A DNA stretch of 64,000 nt from Rhyacophila brunnea (GCA_022495005.1 JAGYXB010001107.1:186001-250000); one strand, 5' to 3'; shown: positions 1 to 11,739, counted from the stretch's first letter. The notes: generated by a model from the letters alone, not told the origin. A program made the numbers and translations.

Positions 1-1200
1 GAAAGGGTCTACACCGGTACTTTCCGGTATATTAAGTCCGGTAATTTACCGGAAAAGAAGTCATAGTTTGTTTTGGCTCGAATTTATTGTGTCGCCGGCC
101 GCTCGGGAGCACTTTGCCAAGGCGTATATGAACACTGTCATCAACGTTGCCAGATAACTATTTTACTAAATCAGGATTTTTACCATGTGAAATAAAAATA
201 AAATCGGACAACTTAAAAAACGCATAGTTCAATATTTATTATTTTTAATGACAACAAAAACTACACATATCCTTAACTATAAAAATAATATTATTAAACA
301 TGTAGGAGTTACAACGATCTCCAGACAGAGTGTACTTTTTTAGTTAGCATCTTCAGTTTGTTTTAATACCTCAAAACTATGTGACGTTGTAAAAATAATA
401 TTAAGTGTGTCTTTCAAATCAATCTCAAACCAATTGTCAATGATATATTCTGCGGTCAGTGAACCCGGTTGAGCAACCGTCTCACAGAACATGTAAATTA
501 TATTTCTAGCTAAATTCACCATTCATAAGAATTTATGGAATGCCGACGTATCAATTTCAAGCCGATTGTTATTGCGAGGAAATTTAGAGCAAGCGTGCAA
601 AAATGCGATGGCGCAACATTGTAACAAGAAATACATTATAAATTAATTGATAACATTGTGTCATAGTGCAAACAGAGACAGAATTCTACGAAATGGTTTA
701 CAGGGCATGAACCCACATCGGTTATTCATCCCAAGCCGACTTCACGTTTCCTTTGTCTCAATTCACTATAAAAACCAAAGGGGGAGATATCAACAACACA
801 TACGTATTAACGCCGTTCAACTTTCTAGACGCCTCTACGATTCAACGACTAGTAATTTTTCTCGCAACACAATCTCCGTAATTATTAATTGTAAAATACA
901 TAAAATTTTTGATGGTTAATGGAAATAAACTGGGACTACTTTATCACGCAAAAAATCCTTCTACTCATTGGAACCTACCTACCCCATCATACATCCCTTA
1001 CCTCAAACAATATTATTTTAATTTCTCCTGAAGACTTTTTTCTGCTGCTTGTGGATCGATAAAATTCAGCACATGGCTATATCATATTGCATTGAACAAG
1101 TAATTAGTAAATATAACATATGTTTCTTGCATCTAACAAGTTTAAATTCATCTAAGAAAATACCCGTTCGGTATAGCAATAAGATGTTAATATAAAAATA
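1..1200. other. AT-rich stretch, no gene recognised
   Basis: No repeat shared with the rest of the window was recognised here. The first 60 bases carry several spaced ACCGG/CCGGT motifs, which could be the edge of an element that starts outside the window. Short open frames at 340-522 (minus) and 647-919 (plus) have no recognisable domain. Confidence 0.4.
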
Positions 1201-1211
1201 AATGAAATTAG

Positions 1212-1421
1212 TTAGAAAACATTTTTAGTCTCTTTTCTGGAAGTAACTTGAATAACCGATGCCATTTCTGTGCAGATGCGTCTTTCAAATTTTTGAAACC
1301 ACATCAATAAAAGTTTCAGCGAGTTAAATTCTTCATACACCAGATCCACATCTACTTCTCCAGTCAAATTTATTATACATACCGCTTTCTCTATACATTC
1401 GTAATTTATTTCGTTCTTCAT
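1212..1421 (-). CDS. Unidentified short ORF, 69 aa
   Basis: An open frame from an ATG to a stop, with charged, helix-like composition (residues about 25-50 read LVYEEFNSLKLLLMWFQKFE). I do not recognise it. The composition recalls the C-terminal part of some domesticated hAT-type proteins, but no diagnostic motif is present. No promoter, splice or polyadenylation context supports it as a gene. It may be a chance ORF or a decayed transposase fragment. Confidence 0.15.
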   Translation of the reverse strand: MKNEINYECIEKAVCIINLTGEVDVDLVYEEFNSLKLLLMWFQKFERRICTEMASVIQVTSRKETKNVF

Positions 1422-1429
1422 GGCTGTAA

Positions 1430-2185
1430 AACATGGCTATGCATTTTGTCTTAACCTAAACGTTGTATTTGTATTTTTTGAATAATGGACAATCGTTTGC
1501 TTTGCATCTATGCTCTGTAATGCAATATTATTTACTGTGTAAATTATTAATCAGTTTATATGCTAGTATTATAATATGCCATATTGTGATCGATTGAAGT
1601 GCACGACATTGATATGTATTTATCGTACTCTTAGACATTGTCACGTGACGTATAATAATCATTAAATAATATAAGTAGAAGAGTACATTTATAAATATGC
1701 AATAAATAAAAAAAAAACGTTAATTATAACCTCTAAATCGCACATGTGCACTAATGTGAACCGCGGACAATACCTATTGCAATACGTGTCAAAAATAACT
1801 ATCATTTTGCCACTGTAAAATCTTTAAACTATTAACAAATCAAAATTGTATTAATATACTAGTAGGCGTGTATTTCTAGATTATTGTGGGTTGTGTTTTG
1901 TTATCGTATTTTTTGTCCCAACCGATTACATGCCATAAAAACTATCCAACAAATTTAATAATACGTGAATAACACGGTGCATGTAATGATGGTTCGTATG
2001 TATTATGATTATAACGTTTCGTTTTAAGTCCCTTCGCATTGTGTGCGGTTATTTAATACGTACTGGAAAAAATACCGCCGTCTTTACTTATTTTATGGAA
2101 TCAATTCTATCAATATTCTTATTTTACAATTATATTTATCATTTTCACCAACAGAAGCGTGATGACTCGGAATTTGGTCCTGGAT
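1430..2185. other. AT-rich, nothing recognised
   Basis: No coding region, RNA gene or shared repeat was seen in this stretch. Confidence 0.4.
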
Positions 2186-2189
2186 TTTA

Positions 2190-2405
2190 TTAACGACTCT
2201 CTCTACCTGTCCAAAGAATCCGTTTTCTGGTTAGGCAGCTCAAGTATATGCCAATAATTGGTAACAATAATATATGTACTTCGTGGACTGCCACTTTTCT
2301 ACGTACTATTGGATTGGTCGACATAACTGAATTTGCCGGTTCACTTCCCTTCATAATGTGCACATTACTACGACTACCCCGTAATACCATGTCGTGTTTT
2401 AGCAT
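2190..2405 (-). pseudogene. Decayed LINE reverse-transcriptase C-terminus
   Basis: The minus-strand frame contains residues VHIMKGSEPANSVMSTNPI. These resemble the C-terminal tail of the RTE-like LINE better seen at 33027-33575, where the same place reads HCMNDNEPAKRVMSSNSI. After about residue 35 the similarity is lost and the sequence runs into unrelated DNA. This is a short, non-functional remnant. The call rests on that internal match and on my memory of the LINE family tail. Confidence 0.4.
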
Positions 2406-2409
2406 TGTA

Positions 2410-2985
2410 TCTTTTCCCTAAGTTATAGCTATTGTCACTATAATAATATTAGATTAAAAATATTGATGAAAAACGGTTACTACAGAGACAAAGTCTATGG
2501 GGAATGTCTGTATATAAACACAGACTGGCACCACGCTTCTCGGGAATGTTTGTAGCGCGATAAAACTAATTAATGTTCCCGCGCAAAATAAAATGCCCGG
2601 AAATAATATTGCGTCCGGGTTGCCAGTCGTGGGAGGAAAATTCGACGGAAAATTTCGCTATGAAATTTGATTGCCATTGTGCAGAAAAAAAGATTCCTTT
2701 TTGACGGAAAGAAACTGTGACTCGTGTCATTAAAACTGTACGCCTAATTTAATGATTACCACCCAGAAGACATAGGATCTAGAAGTTAATAATGACAATT
2801 CACAAAGAATAATAAAAATGTGGTTGTTAGATTTATATATCGGTCAACATATTTAATATTTTACCTATGTTACTTTTGTGTATGTAAAATGTGTTTACAA
2901 AAATAGGTAAAGCAATGTTTATTGTTGATTTCAATAGACAGAGCTATATAAACTTATCACAATTGAAGGCACATCTAAGAAACTT
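2410..2985. other. No feature recognised
   Basis: AT-rich DNA with one somewhat GC-richer patch near 2530-2650. No coding or repeat assignment. Confidence 0.35.
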
Positions 2986-2989
2986 CAAT

Positions 2990-3310
2990 TATTGGAGAGT
3001 CAAGTAACATGTGACCCCTTGCCATATTGGATAAATAGCCATTTTAATTAATCAGGAAACACTAGAAATCATTACAAAATAAAATTACATACGTGTATGA
3101 TCATTCAAGTATATCAATTATTATAATATCACATCAAATTGCATCGCACAATCAGATGTATATAAAATTTTATATTTTTAATATTATTCAAATTTGCGCA
3201 AACAGGCGACTTTTTTGCTATTCAAGCAAACTTGTGATCTATGTTTATCTCACTAGTCGATCAAACAAGCCGGGTCCCCAAGTCCTCCAGCCCATGGTCA
3301 GAACGCAAGT
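2990..3310 (+). mobile_element. Fragment of the 19171-20973 hAT family
   Basis: Blocks here match blocks at about 20215-20530 in the same order: the ATATTGGATAAATA block followed by GAAACACTA, then GTTTATCTCAC, then a GC-rich patch with CCGGG and CAGCCCATGG. Both ends of the element are absent, so this is an internal fragment. Non-coding. Confidence 0.55.
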
Positions 3311-3425
3311 ACCTATTGAATACGTATCATTTAGTTTTAACCGAATATTCAAGTCATAGATAATCCGCATCAAGATTAATGTTGCCCAATACATAATTAT
3401 GAAAGTTGAGCCCGCGTGGGAACGT

Positions 3426-3863
3426 GTTTATTTTATTCAAATTTATTTATTTTACATATAATAAACATGACAAATTATAAATTTAAAGCGTTCACGACAT
3501 GACATAAAGTAAGTGTGAGTAAATAATACAATAATAAAATAAGTGAAATATACTTGGAAGCACATAGAGTGAACTAGGTTGATAGACCCCATTTTAAAAA
3601 CTTGTAAAAGAACATCCACCTAAACTCACACTCACGTAAGTCTAATATATCAATATCCGAAGCGATTTGATAAAACACAGTTATTGCCCTCCCAATTGAC
3701 ATTACTAATGGCAGGTTAGTTCTGCACCTCGTTAGAACAAAAAACGGATGTCCCCGATTTCTAAGATAATTATAAGAAACACACAATTCAATACTACTAA
3801 GAATAGCAGAATGGGAAAAAATATGTAGCTAAATAAAGATCCCTTCTAAACTGTAAGCTACAG
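3426..3863 (-). pseudogene. Jockey/CR1-type LINE, 3' part (C-terminus + 3' UTR)
   Basis: The minus strand encodes a degenerate copy of the C-terminus seen intact at 25367-26203. The frame at 3574-3786 shows NYLRNRGHPFFVLTRCRTNL and, further on, IGRAITVFYQIASDIDI. Downstream on the minus strand lies the shared 3' UTR, recognisable by its conserved ACATGACATAAA-type and TTTATTTATTTTACAT blocks. The remnant is split at its 5' side by the 3864-4866 MITE and resumes at 4867. Non-functional. Confidence 0.75.
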
Positions 3864-4866
3864 TATTGGCGGCTGCTCCCTTAAGTCAATTGGTCATTGA
3901 CCCTCCAAAAATAAATATCTTACTATCTATGTAGGTTATAATCTAAGATGTAGGTACAATGTCTTATAATTATCGGCTAACTCGTCAACTCGGGACGCAC
4001 GCTAACCAAGTGTATAAAATTTAAATAGAAGGAATCACGATCGGTTGCTGTATAGTGTATACCTTGGGGCATTTCAGAATCTGCCCGGATAAAATATTTA
4101 TAAATATTTCTCTTTTTCTCTCATTTTTCATATGTCAGACGAAGAGAAGCACAAAGCCTTTTTCTTTTTCTTCATATTATTTTGTCGCCGCATTAGGCGT
4201 CATTTAGGTCATTGCCAGAAATGAAAGAGATGTATATTTTCAATGTGTTAAAATGAAACAGGTATAAAATGAGCGAGCGTGTTTTGTTTTGGTAAACCTT
4301 TTTATACTTATTTGTTATCGCTTCCTATTGTTGTCTGAAATTTTCATATGCAATTTCAATGTTTGTATGCAATTTCAATGTTTGTATGCAGCTTAGTTTA
4401 AATCCAACCAATGAATCCAACCTTAGACCGTATCGACTGCATTCATTGTGTTAAACCATTGTATACAAGTTATCGATTAAAATGTCATCTGCTATATTAA
4501 TCATAAAATTTACTTTCTAATAAAATCAGTGGAAATATGAAAAGTGTTTTATATATATAAATGATCCCGCCGTTCCATAACAGTACAGAACACTTTTTCT
4601 GACAGTGACAGTTAAATGAAAAATGAAGCTAAAAAGCTACGGTGTTTTTATTAAATGTGTTTGATTGTTTGATGTGAAATGGACATTTTCTTGAAGGGTA
4701 AATAGGTACCTATCTATAATAAACAATTTCTAGCACTTCTTTTATAATGTACAAAAACCCAATTTGCAATACGTTTTTTAAGTATACAACGAAAAGCCAA
4801 GTTCAAGTAATATTATTACTTATTTAAAAATGACCCACTAAGTGTTCAAGCCTAGGGCCGCCAATG
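3864..4866. mobile_element. 1.0-kb non-autonomous TIR element with 8-bp TSD (hAT-like)
   Basis: It splits a LINE fragment and is flanked by the direct repeat AGCTACAG at 3856-3863 and 4867-4874. The ends are inverted: TATTGGCGGC on the left and GCCGCCAATG on the right, nine of ten positions pairing. An 8-bp duplication and a CA-type terminus fit a hAT-derived MITE. No transposase frame is present. A two-copy 21-bp tandem (TGCAATTTCAATGTTTGTA type) lies near 4350-4391. Confidence 0.75.
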
Positions 4867-5165
4867 AGCTACAGTATGAAAGCATACCTAAGAGAACGTC
4901 GGTCGGATAGAGCCACGGATAATAATAATCCATACAGCCGAAAGCAAAGGAGTCTCAAAAAAAAAATTCTGTACCCTCTCCACTGTAAGGCCGTACTTCA
5001 ACTGATGCAGAGCCCAGACAATTGCCCCCACTCTCAGGTCTGATTCTAAATACGGAGTTATAGAAAAATTTTAGTACCATAACATCCGAAAAGACCCGGG
5101 AAGTACGTAAGACAAAGCCTAACATTTTAGCGCCTTATTACAAATAGTATCTAACAAATTAATAT
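4867..5165 (-). pseudogene. Jockey/CR1-type LINE, continuation of 3426-3863
   Basis: It matches 25660-25935 of the best-preserved copy, including TAGAGCCACGGAT, CAACTGATGC and AAAGACCCGGGAAGTACG. On the minus strand this encodes the region between the RT domain and the C-terminus. Small indels destroy the frame. Together with 3426-3863 it was one insertion before the MITE landed. Confidence 0.75.
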
Positions 5166-5290
5166 TAAAACATAATATGGTTCGTTTACACTGTTTCTAG
5201 TACTGCACCCATATCGTAGATATTGTGAATTTTATTCAGCCACTGAATTTCAATCAGTGATTCGTAGAATAAGAAGCGATTGTTCTAGTC

Positions 5291-6251
5291 CAGGGGTAGG
5301 CAAACTGCGGCCCGCCGGGTATTTTTTTGCGGCCCGCCATCATTAATTGTACTTCTGATTACGGATAACTTTTTTATATATTTTTTAAAAAAATATTGAC
5401 AATAGATTAAAATTTGAAGAATTTATTGTTTCGTAAATGTATTATCTCAGTACGTCTTCTTTGCGTCTCGTCTCACACTATGTAACCACTATTTTCTACG
5501 TTGAACATCGTGACACATTATTTAAATACTTTTAACTCCGCGTTGCAAGGAAAAATATGGTAAAAATTTTGAATGGATTTAAATTAAAACTCAAGTTATT
5601 CCTTCGACAAATATCAAATAACAACGTGGACCACTTTCCAACTTTGAAGTTGCTAAATATACCAGAATATAAATTTGAAGAATATGGTAAAATTATTTAA
5701 GCTCTGAATGACGATTTTTCACAAAGATTTGGTGACTTTCGAAAAATTGAGACAAGTTTAGCAATAGTACGCGATCCATTTTCAATAGATATTGATAGTG
5801 TACCGACAGAGCTACAACTTGAAATTATTGATCTGCAGTGTTACACTGATTTAAGAGAATTGCATCGTCGTGAAGAAATCTCCAAATTTTACAATGCCCT
5901 TAATTCAGACAAATTCGACCAACTTAAAGATTATGCAAGAAAAATGTTCATTATTTTTGGATCAACCTATATAATATGTGAACAAACATTTTCGATCATG
6001 AACCTCAATAAAAATTCTTTACGATCAAATATCTCCGATGTCCATTTACAAGTAGTTTTGAGAATATCAACTACAAAATTAACACCTGAATTTAAGAAAA
6101 TGTACAACAGTTTCATTCTTCTCATTTTTTTTTGTAATGGTTATTTTTCGTGATAATAAATAGTGTATATCTAAAAATGGTATTTTACTTGCGGCCCGCC
6201 GCTCATTTTGAATTCTTGAATTTGGCCGTCCATCCAAAAATTTTGCCCCTG
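5291..6251 (+). mobile_element. hAT transposon copy 1, 961 bp, perfect 8-bp TSD
   Basis: The element starts CAGGGGTAGGCAAACTGCGG and ends TTTTGCCCCTG, with the direct repeat TTCTAGTC at 5283-5290 and 6252-6259. The sub-terminal GCGGCCCGCC motif occurs near both ends. It encodes only the C-terminal part of a transposase (5557-6153). A longer relative in the opposite orientation lies at 33722-34875. Confidence 0.95.
5557..6153 (+). pseudogene. hAT transposase C-terminal remnant with one stop
   Basis: One reading frame runs from the ATG at 5557 to about 6153, interrupted by TAA at 5698-5700 (codon 48). After the stop it reads ALNDDFSQRFGDFRKIE, then DLQCYTDL, then FGSTYIICEQTFSIMNLNK and LRSNISD. 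The last blocks are the hallmark of the hAT C-terminal dimerisation region, in the type related to ZBED and GTF2IRD2-like proteins. The BED finger and the first catalytic blocks are missing, so it cannot transpose anything. It lies within the terminal inverted repeats of 5291-6251. Confidence 0.85.
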
Positions 6252-6259
6252 TTCTAGTC

Positions 6260-6735
6260 TCTGCTATACCGTGAATATTTTTGGCAACCGAAACTCTGTT
6301 TCATTTTGTGTTATTTGTCTACGGAGCATGCTAATACGTTTATATTACAATAGATTTCTCTCTCAACCGAAATTTAACCCTCATGAATAATAAATGCACA
6401 AAAACTTCCGTCTCTTTCTAAATATTTACCTTCCACATAACTAATGGAAAACTTCTACTGGCGGAGTAAAATCTGGTGTTTATTTGGTAGGTCAGACAAT
6501 GGGTTAACCGCTATGTACATTATGTGGAAACTGCAATCAAACATGTTAAAACTAATACAATTTATTCAATAGAAACATCCGGATAAGTGGATTGTGTATT
6601 TGATGTGTTACGTTTATTGACTTTTGGGTTATTTGGCTACCCTTAAGTTTGTATTTGTATTGCAAATCAAATGGCAGAGGTGCATATTAGTTTAATAAAT
6701 AATAGTGGTTGCGCTTTTCATGTTGGACTGTAATT
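6260..6735. other. No feature recognised
   Basis: AT-rich DNA between the hAT copy and the next repeat. Nothing supported. Confidence 0.35.
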
Positions 6736-6739
6736 GATT

Positions 6740-7020
6740 TTGATGGTGGAGATGGATGCTGGGGGAGAGGTTATGTTAGGATGCCAGGCACTGATCTTTC
6801 CTGCTGTTGATGATCTTGCTTCGTGGTCTGGTTGCACTATCACTCGCGCAGTATTGTTTATTGTATCACCCGGTGCGCGGCACTTGATTTTCTAGGATGA
6901 TTTAGATGACAAGGGTTTGTAAGCGCGTGGTCGATGAATGACTGAAGTTTTTATATTAATAATCGGTCGACTATTGACTCGTAACTGCGTTGCGCCTGGT
7001 ATTTATAGTTGCCGATATAT
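6740..7020 (-). repeat. Interspersed repeat, LINE-related segment (copy 1)
   Basis: Shares ATGCCAGGCACTGA, a CGGTCGAC.ATTGACTCGTAACTGCGTT block and a TGGTCTGGT block with 24205-24690 and 34970-35225. On the minus strand the AACCAGACCACG and GTGCCTGGCATCC blocks resemble 10915-10985, which continues into a LINE-like 3' end. Class is uncertain; a LINE fragment is my preferred reading. Confidence 0.55.
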
Positions 7021-7029
7021 TATACGAAT

Positions 7030-8360
7030 TGCGTTATAATATACTCAGATATTTAAATGAAAAAAAATATTATGATTTAAGCTTTATAAGCATCGTAGCA
7101 TTATTTACCAACACTTCTAAGTATTCTATAGAATAAACCTTAAGTTAGAAACTTTTCCAAATAAAATAGTCACTTGAGTGGGTCTTGACTTTTCAGTCAA
7201 GCGAAATCCTCCAAAAACTGTAAAATGCTAACGAATTCTAAAAAACTAACTTTGGCAAGTTAATTTCGCATGTCTGGGAATGCATAAAAAGGTAGAGTAA
7301 AAAATTTAAACAGAGGGTCAGCCAAAAGTCCTGGGCATTAATTGCCCGGTTTGACTTCAGTGGAATCAAAAGTTTTTTTCTTTATTGTTCGCCGGACGCG
7401 ACAGAACTTTCGTTCGCGCAAACGGTCGTAAAAAAGTTCACTCGTTTTAAGTAGGGTTGCCTCGTAAACTTCTGGCCATTCGTGGCAAGGGTATTTCAGT
7501 TAACTTAACATCGTAACAATGACCAATAAAACTTTATTCAAGTAATATTACTTTGATTTAGCTAGAATATAGCTATGTACATGGAAGAACTTTGATACAC
7601 ACTAATACCAATTAAAGTTTAATAGCACCCTACAAATAAATAATAAATTATATATGTACGTTTCTTTCATCAATTGAATGCAAATTGGAGTAACTAGAAC
7701 CAAAAACAATTTATGAAAATGTGGGGATACTCAGTTGATTCTTAAAACTGCAAATGTGGCGCTGTAGATCATGTGATGTTCTGTTCGCTGGTTGCAACTA
7801 GCTACACCATCAATGATATAATTGAAATCAATGATAAAAGTAGTACATCACGGTAGTTTAGGCATTTTTGGGAAGAATCTAGGCGCCACAGTCATACGGA
7901 AACGACAAAAGAATAAGATCAACATTAATTAATCTAATATACCTTCTCGTTATATAATATAATGACTATCTTAGCATTAACACACGTGCATTTTTGTCTA
8001 AATCTTTAGAGTTAGTTTTCGTAGCCTGTTTAGAGGAAGAGTTACAACATCTAGTTAGAAACATCTGTTAATAAACTTAAATAACTCAGAGATGGTAATT
8101 GAAAAACCATTATAATTTATCACGTAAACGTCTTTCAAGACGTAATAACAATTCAATAAATTAAATGTATAGGTTATATTACACTATTTTCTTGTATATA
8201 AATTCTACCCAATCTTTTTTGACTTACTGCCCTCTTTTCAAAAATAATTTTATTCCACCTGTTCAGGAAAAAATTCTCTCTCTTAATGGTGTATCACTTT
8301 TTTAAATTGCAATACGTTCCGATGTGGATCTTGGCCACCTCACGAAGAGGTTTCTTAACA
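7030..8360. other. No feature recognised
   Basis: About 1.3 kb of AT-rich DNA without a recognisable ORF, RNA gene or shared repeat. Confidence 0.35.
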
Positions 8361-8364
8361 CATT

Positions 8365-8855
8365 TTTGATTTTATTAAAACGTTTTTATTAGCTCGTATT
8401 CTTGTTTGTCCGGTGGTTGTTTTTCCAGTACAAATCTTGCAATAGATTTTTAACTAACTTCCCGACTGGCTAGACATTTGAAACTTAATATATCAGAACA
8501 CAATCTTTTAATACTTTTAGCCTTAATTGAATTTATTTTCAGTTACTTCTGTTTTGTATAGAAAGTTATTTCAGAAAAATCCGTAAAAAGTAAAAGACTA
8601 TTATTGGTTGCTAAGTGGGTGGTCCTAGCAACTAAATTATTAATATATACCTACGTGCGTTACTATGGAAATCAAAATGAAATGTCAAAATGACATTTCA
8701 GTATTCTATATTATATTTGTTTGTTTGTTTGTTTGTTTGTTTTTTATTTACTTCATATCAAGTACAAGTTTGAGCATATTGAGCATAATAATTCAACAGA
8801 AAATTTAAAAACGTTGTACATAAAAAGTTCTTTTTATCTTGTAATTATTTTTTAC
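8365..8855 (+). repeat. Family A repeat, copy 1
   Basis: First of seven copies of a ~490-bp family. Landmarks in order: TTAGCTCGTATTCTTGTTTG, TTTTTAACTAACTTCCCGAC, TTCTGTTTTGTAT, ACTATTATTGGTTGCTA, CGTGCGTTACTATGGAAATC, a GAAATGTC/GACATTTC inverted pair, and AAAAAGTTCTTTTTATCTTG at the end. It has no ORF and no poly(A) tail. Class unknown. Confidence 0.85.
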
Positions 8856-8934
8856 TAGAAATGGATTTAGCCACGTGATATTAGAACCGTGTTCTGAATT
8901 AAAACAAACATTTAAAAACCAACGTCTGAATTAA

Positions 8935-9015
8935 CCAAACCCGCGATTCGAAACCGAGACCCACAGTTTTATTAGCCGATACGTTCCGCTCGGCACCTTA
9001 CAGCTATCAAAAATA
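8935..9015 (-). repeat. tRNA-like remnant (SINE head?)
   Basis: On the minus strand GGTTTCGAATCG resembles a Pol III B box. The region is a short, GC-richer island in AT-rich DNA. No clear A box or cloverleaf was worked out, so a decayed SINE head is only a guess. Confidence 0.25.
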
Positions 9016-9199
9016 ATATACTATTATGCTAAAAAATAGAAGTTATATTATTTTGAAATGTTTAATACACTAAATCACAATAATATATAATATTATATAG
9101 TATTTATTCCACATATTTTAATGATGATCGGCACAAGTTTCACCCACTTCAATAATTGGAACTTTTCAACTAATACAAAATTTTACAGCTATACAATAT

Positions 9200-9305
9200 T
9201 GCATAATATACTGTTTCAGTTGTTGATGGTGTCCCACTGAAACGGACGAGACCAGTACTGATTATTAACAAACTATATGAAATAAGTACTATAATATTAT
9301 AATAA
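9200..9305 (+). repeat. Hammerhead-like Penelope-type remnant
   Basis: Contains TTGATGG-T-GTCC, a short loop, GGAC-GAG and ACCAGTA at 9223-9257, then the AATAAGTACTATAA and TTGTGTTTTAT blocks. The same order is seen at 53913-54000. The layout matches a degenerate hammerhead ribozyme core. Confidence 0.45.
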
Positions 9306-9616
9306 TTGTGTTTTATATACTTAATGTATTTCTACCAAGTATTGATAGTTCACGCCAGTATTATTCTTATCCTACTTCAAACAACTTTCTATAAAAAATA
9401 TTTTTTCTTTATTCTAAAAAAAAACTTATCATTAATCCGAATAACTATTTTTCAAATAAAACATTATTTTAATTATAAACGAGAATAATATCCGAGTTGA
9501 GTTCTTTATTGAAATTGTTTAACTCCATTACTTTAAATAACAAATATATTTATTAGCATAAAATAAACAGTCGTGTAAAATTTTTAAGCATAGTTAGTTA
9601 TCTTAGAACAATTTTT

Positions 9617-9829
9617 GGTACTGTTCGGTTATCAGGAATACAGCGGAAACACATTTTGAAAATAGCCGATAAACTGGATTATTTGTTAGGTTAACTTAAC
9701 CAAACTTAACCTAACATAATCTAACCCAACCTAACCTAACCTAAACTAACCCAAACTAACAAATAACCCAGTATATCAGGTATTTTCAAAATGTGTTTTC
9801 TGCTGTATTCCTGATAACCGAACAGTACC
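9617..9829. mobile_element. 213-bp hairpin MITE with 8-bp TSD (copy 1)
   Basis: The ends are near-perfect inverted repeats (GGTACTGTTCGGTTATCAGG and its complement), flanked by CAATTTTT at 9609-9616 and 9830-9837. The centre is rich in AACCTAA-type repeats. A sibling lies at 45718-45921. No ORF. An 8-bp duplication is compatible with hAT, P or Merlin-like transposases; the superfamily is undecided. Confidence 0.9.
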
Positions 9830-9839
9830 CAATTTTTTT

Positions 9840-10810
9840 AAGTTGTTTTCGTATTCTACTTGGGTATTGATTTATACAAAAACGTATGTTAAACGATGAG
9901 GCATGTCAAATACTTTTATATTTAAAAATTTGTCATTTGATAATTAATAAGTTTGAGCACCTCTGCCTAAATATATATTATGTTTTCAACATATTCAATT
10001 AAAACAGTGATTACATAATCTTAACATTACTATCTTTTACATAATTATGAGAACATACCCAGAATTACAATAATACCAGACCGGAATATTGAAATATAAA
10101 CCTTAACTGCTTCCATATTCTATATATAATAAGTGTCTATTTTCCATACATCCGCGATTATCTTTTAAAAATCGGAAGTCATTAGCGAAAGAGAGGCGAA
10201 GAGATAATAACGTTAATAAGCAGTTTCTCGTCGCACAAGCACTTAGTAAGCATACAGCAAACAAAATTAGGATCATTTTTGTGCGTGATTCTTTGGAAAT
10301 ATTATTGACATTCTATCTCCATTTGTGGCAACCCTGCTAATAGGTCATAGGTCCTTGGAACAGACATTTCAAACATTTTTGTAATTAGAATGTTTTTTTT
10401 TGTTTGTACAAACGATTCTAAAAAGTTAACGATGGCCCGTCAAAGAATCGGATACTCAAGTTCAATATATTTTTTATATTAACATTCTTTATTCGTTGAA
10501 ATAATACAAACTTTAATGTTGTCTTACGGAATTACTTTAACTTTGAATTTTAAAATATATTATTTTATCAACATAATAATTTTAATATAATCTGGTTGGG
10601 CCATTTATAGTCCCATTCCACTCCTTATCTCTTCACCCACCTCCTAATCCCCAGTGTTATTGTTACAAGACATTCAAAAAGCAATTAGGGGTTATGAGAG
10701 ACCGTGTTTCAAAGAACATGCAGTTGCATCTCGACAGCGGACGCGTGCGGGCTTCTAATAGCTTTCCGTCGGCTTAAGTGATTGACTCAATAAATACAGA
10801 CTCATTCATA
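9840..10810. other. No feature recognised
   Basis: AT-rich DNA; nothing supported apart from short unremarkable ORFs. Confidence 0.35.
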
Positions 10811-10814
10811 ATCT

Positions 10815-11400
10815 ATCATCATCATTCATACACCCTCTCATATAATCCATAAAACTATGTCACAAAGTACGTGAGTGTACGAACCGGGTGACCCAAAACA
10901 ACGATACCGCCCGAATGAGAGTTGAAACCAGACCACGGAACCATCAAACATCATCACAAAGGCCAGTGTCTGACATTCTGTTCCATCACCCCCACTACTA
11001 GATCCGACCTCCTCGTCTTCCCACAAAATAATTACAGTCCACTTAAAAAGCTGAACCAAGTGTTATGTACCTGTAACTCCGCTCTCTATGATATCTCCCC
11101 AATGACAATAAATTGTCTTTTGTTTAATTCATTGACACCCTAAGTTACCTACTAATTATGTCCCATTGTTAGGAATATTTGATTTGTGTGATTTCGACTA
11201 GATATTGCAATGTACCTACTCAAAAATTATATTATTGATCAATCCCAATTTATCTACCTTATCTAGCTGTGTTACTACCTCTAGATCCGACCTCCTCATC
11301 TTCCCTAAAAATAATTATAGTTCACTCAAGTTCTCAGTTTCAACCACATTCCTTGCTTTAACAGTGTACATTTTTTAAAATTGTAACTACAGTTTGAAAT
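10815..11400 (+). pseudogene. Degenerate LINE 3' end
   Basis: The plus-strand frame at 10922-11143 includes TTRSDLLVFPQNNYSPLKK, which looks like the extreme C-terminus of a non-LTR reverse transcriptase. A 3' UTR block (CCCCAATGACAATAAATTGT) is shared with 59520-59545. A second partial copy of the TAGATCCGACCTCCTC block follows at about 11282. The upstream part is related to the 6740-7020 repeat. Clade uncertain. Confidence 0.5.
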
Positions 11401-11509
11401 ATTTATAATATAAAAAACTGTAATATAAAAATTGAAGTTGAGTAAAAACTGCATTACATTTTTTCTTTTATTTATTATTTTTTCTGTATTTCGGTACCAT
11501 TATACTTCA

Positions 11510-11735
11510 ATTTAATCTATCACGCCGTGGGTCCCAATTTCAAATCCTGGGTCTGGCAAGTACACATATTGTTTTTCAATTTGTGTGTGAGTCAGGGTAT
11601 GGACCTAATAGGTTGAGCAAGTGGCTGACATCCATTTCTCGTAAAAAAACAAAATCTCTTAATACAAACCTCTACTCTGTGGAGGCCCATATGATCCTAC
11701 TAGGGTCGGACATGGTCCAAGAGAAGAAGACTATT
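11510..11735 (+). mobile_element. tRNA-headed SINE, family 1
   Basis: The CGTGGGTCCCAATTTCAAAT head includes a B-box-like element. It is followed by a shared body with GTCAGGGTATGGACCTAATA, then CATTTCTCGTAAAA, then TGTGGAGGCCCATATGATCC. Other copies are at 16384, 19030/20974, 22925, 36056 and 50575. No ORF; a SINE of this type would depend on a partner LINE. Confidence 0.7.
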
Positions 11736-11739
11736 ACAA

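Noticed and set aside
3426..5165. Single continuous LINE copy
   Set aside because: A 1,003-bp element with its own 8-bp duplication (AGCTACAG) separates the two parts.
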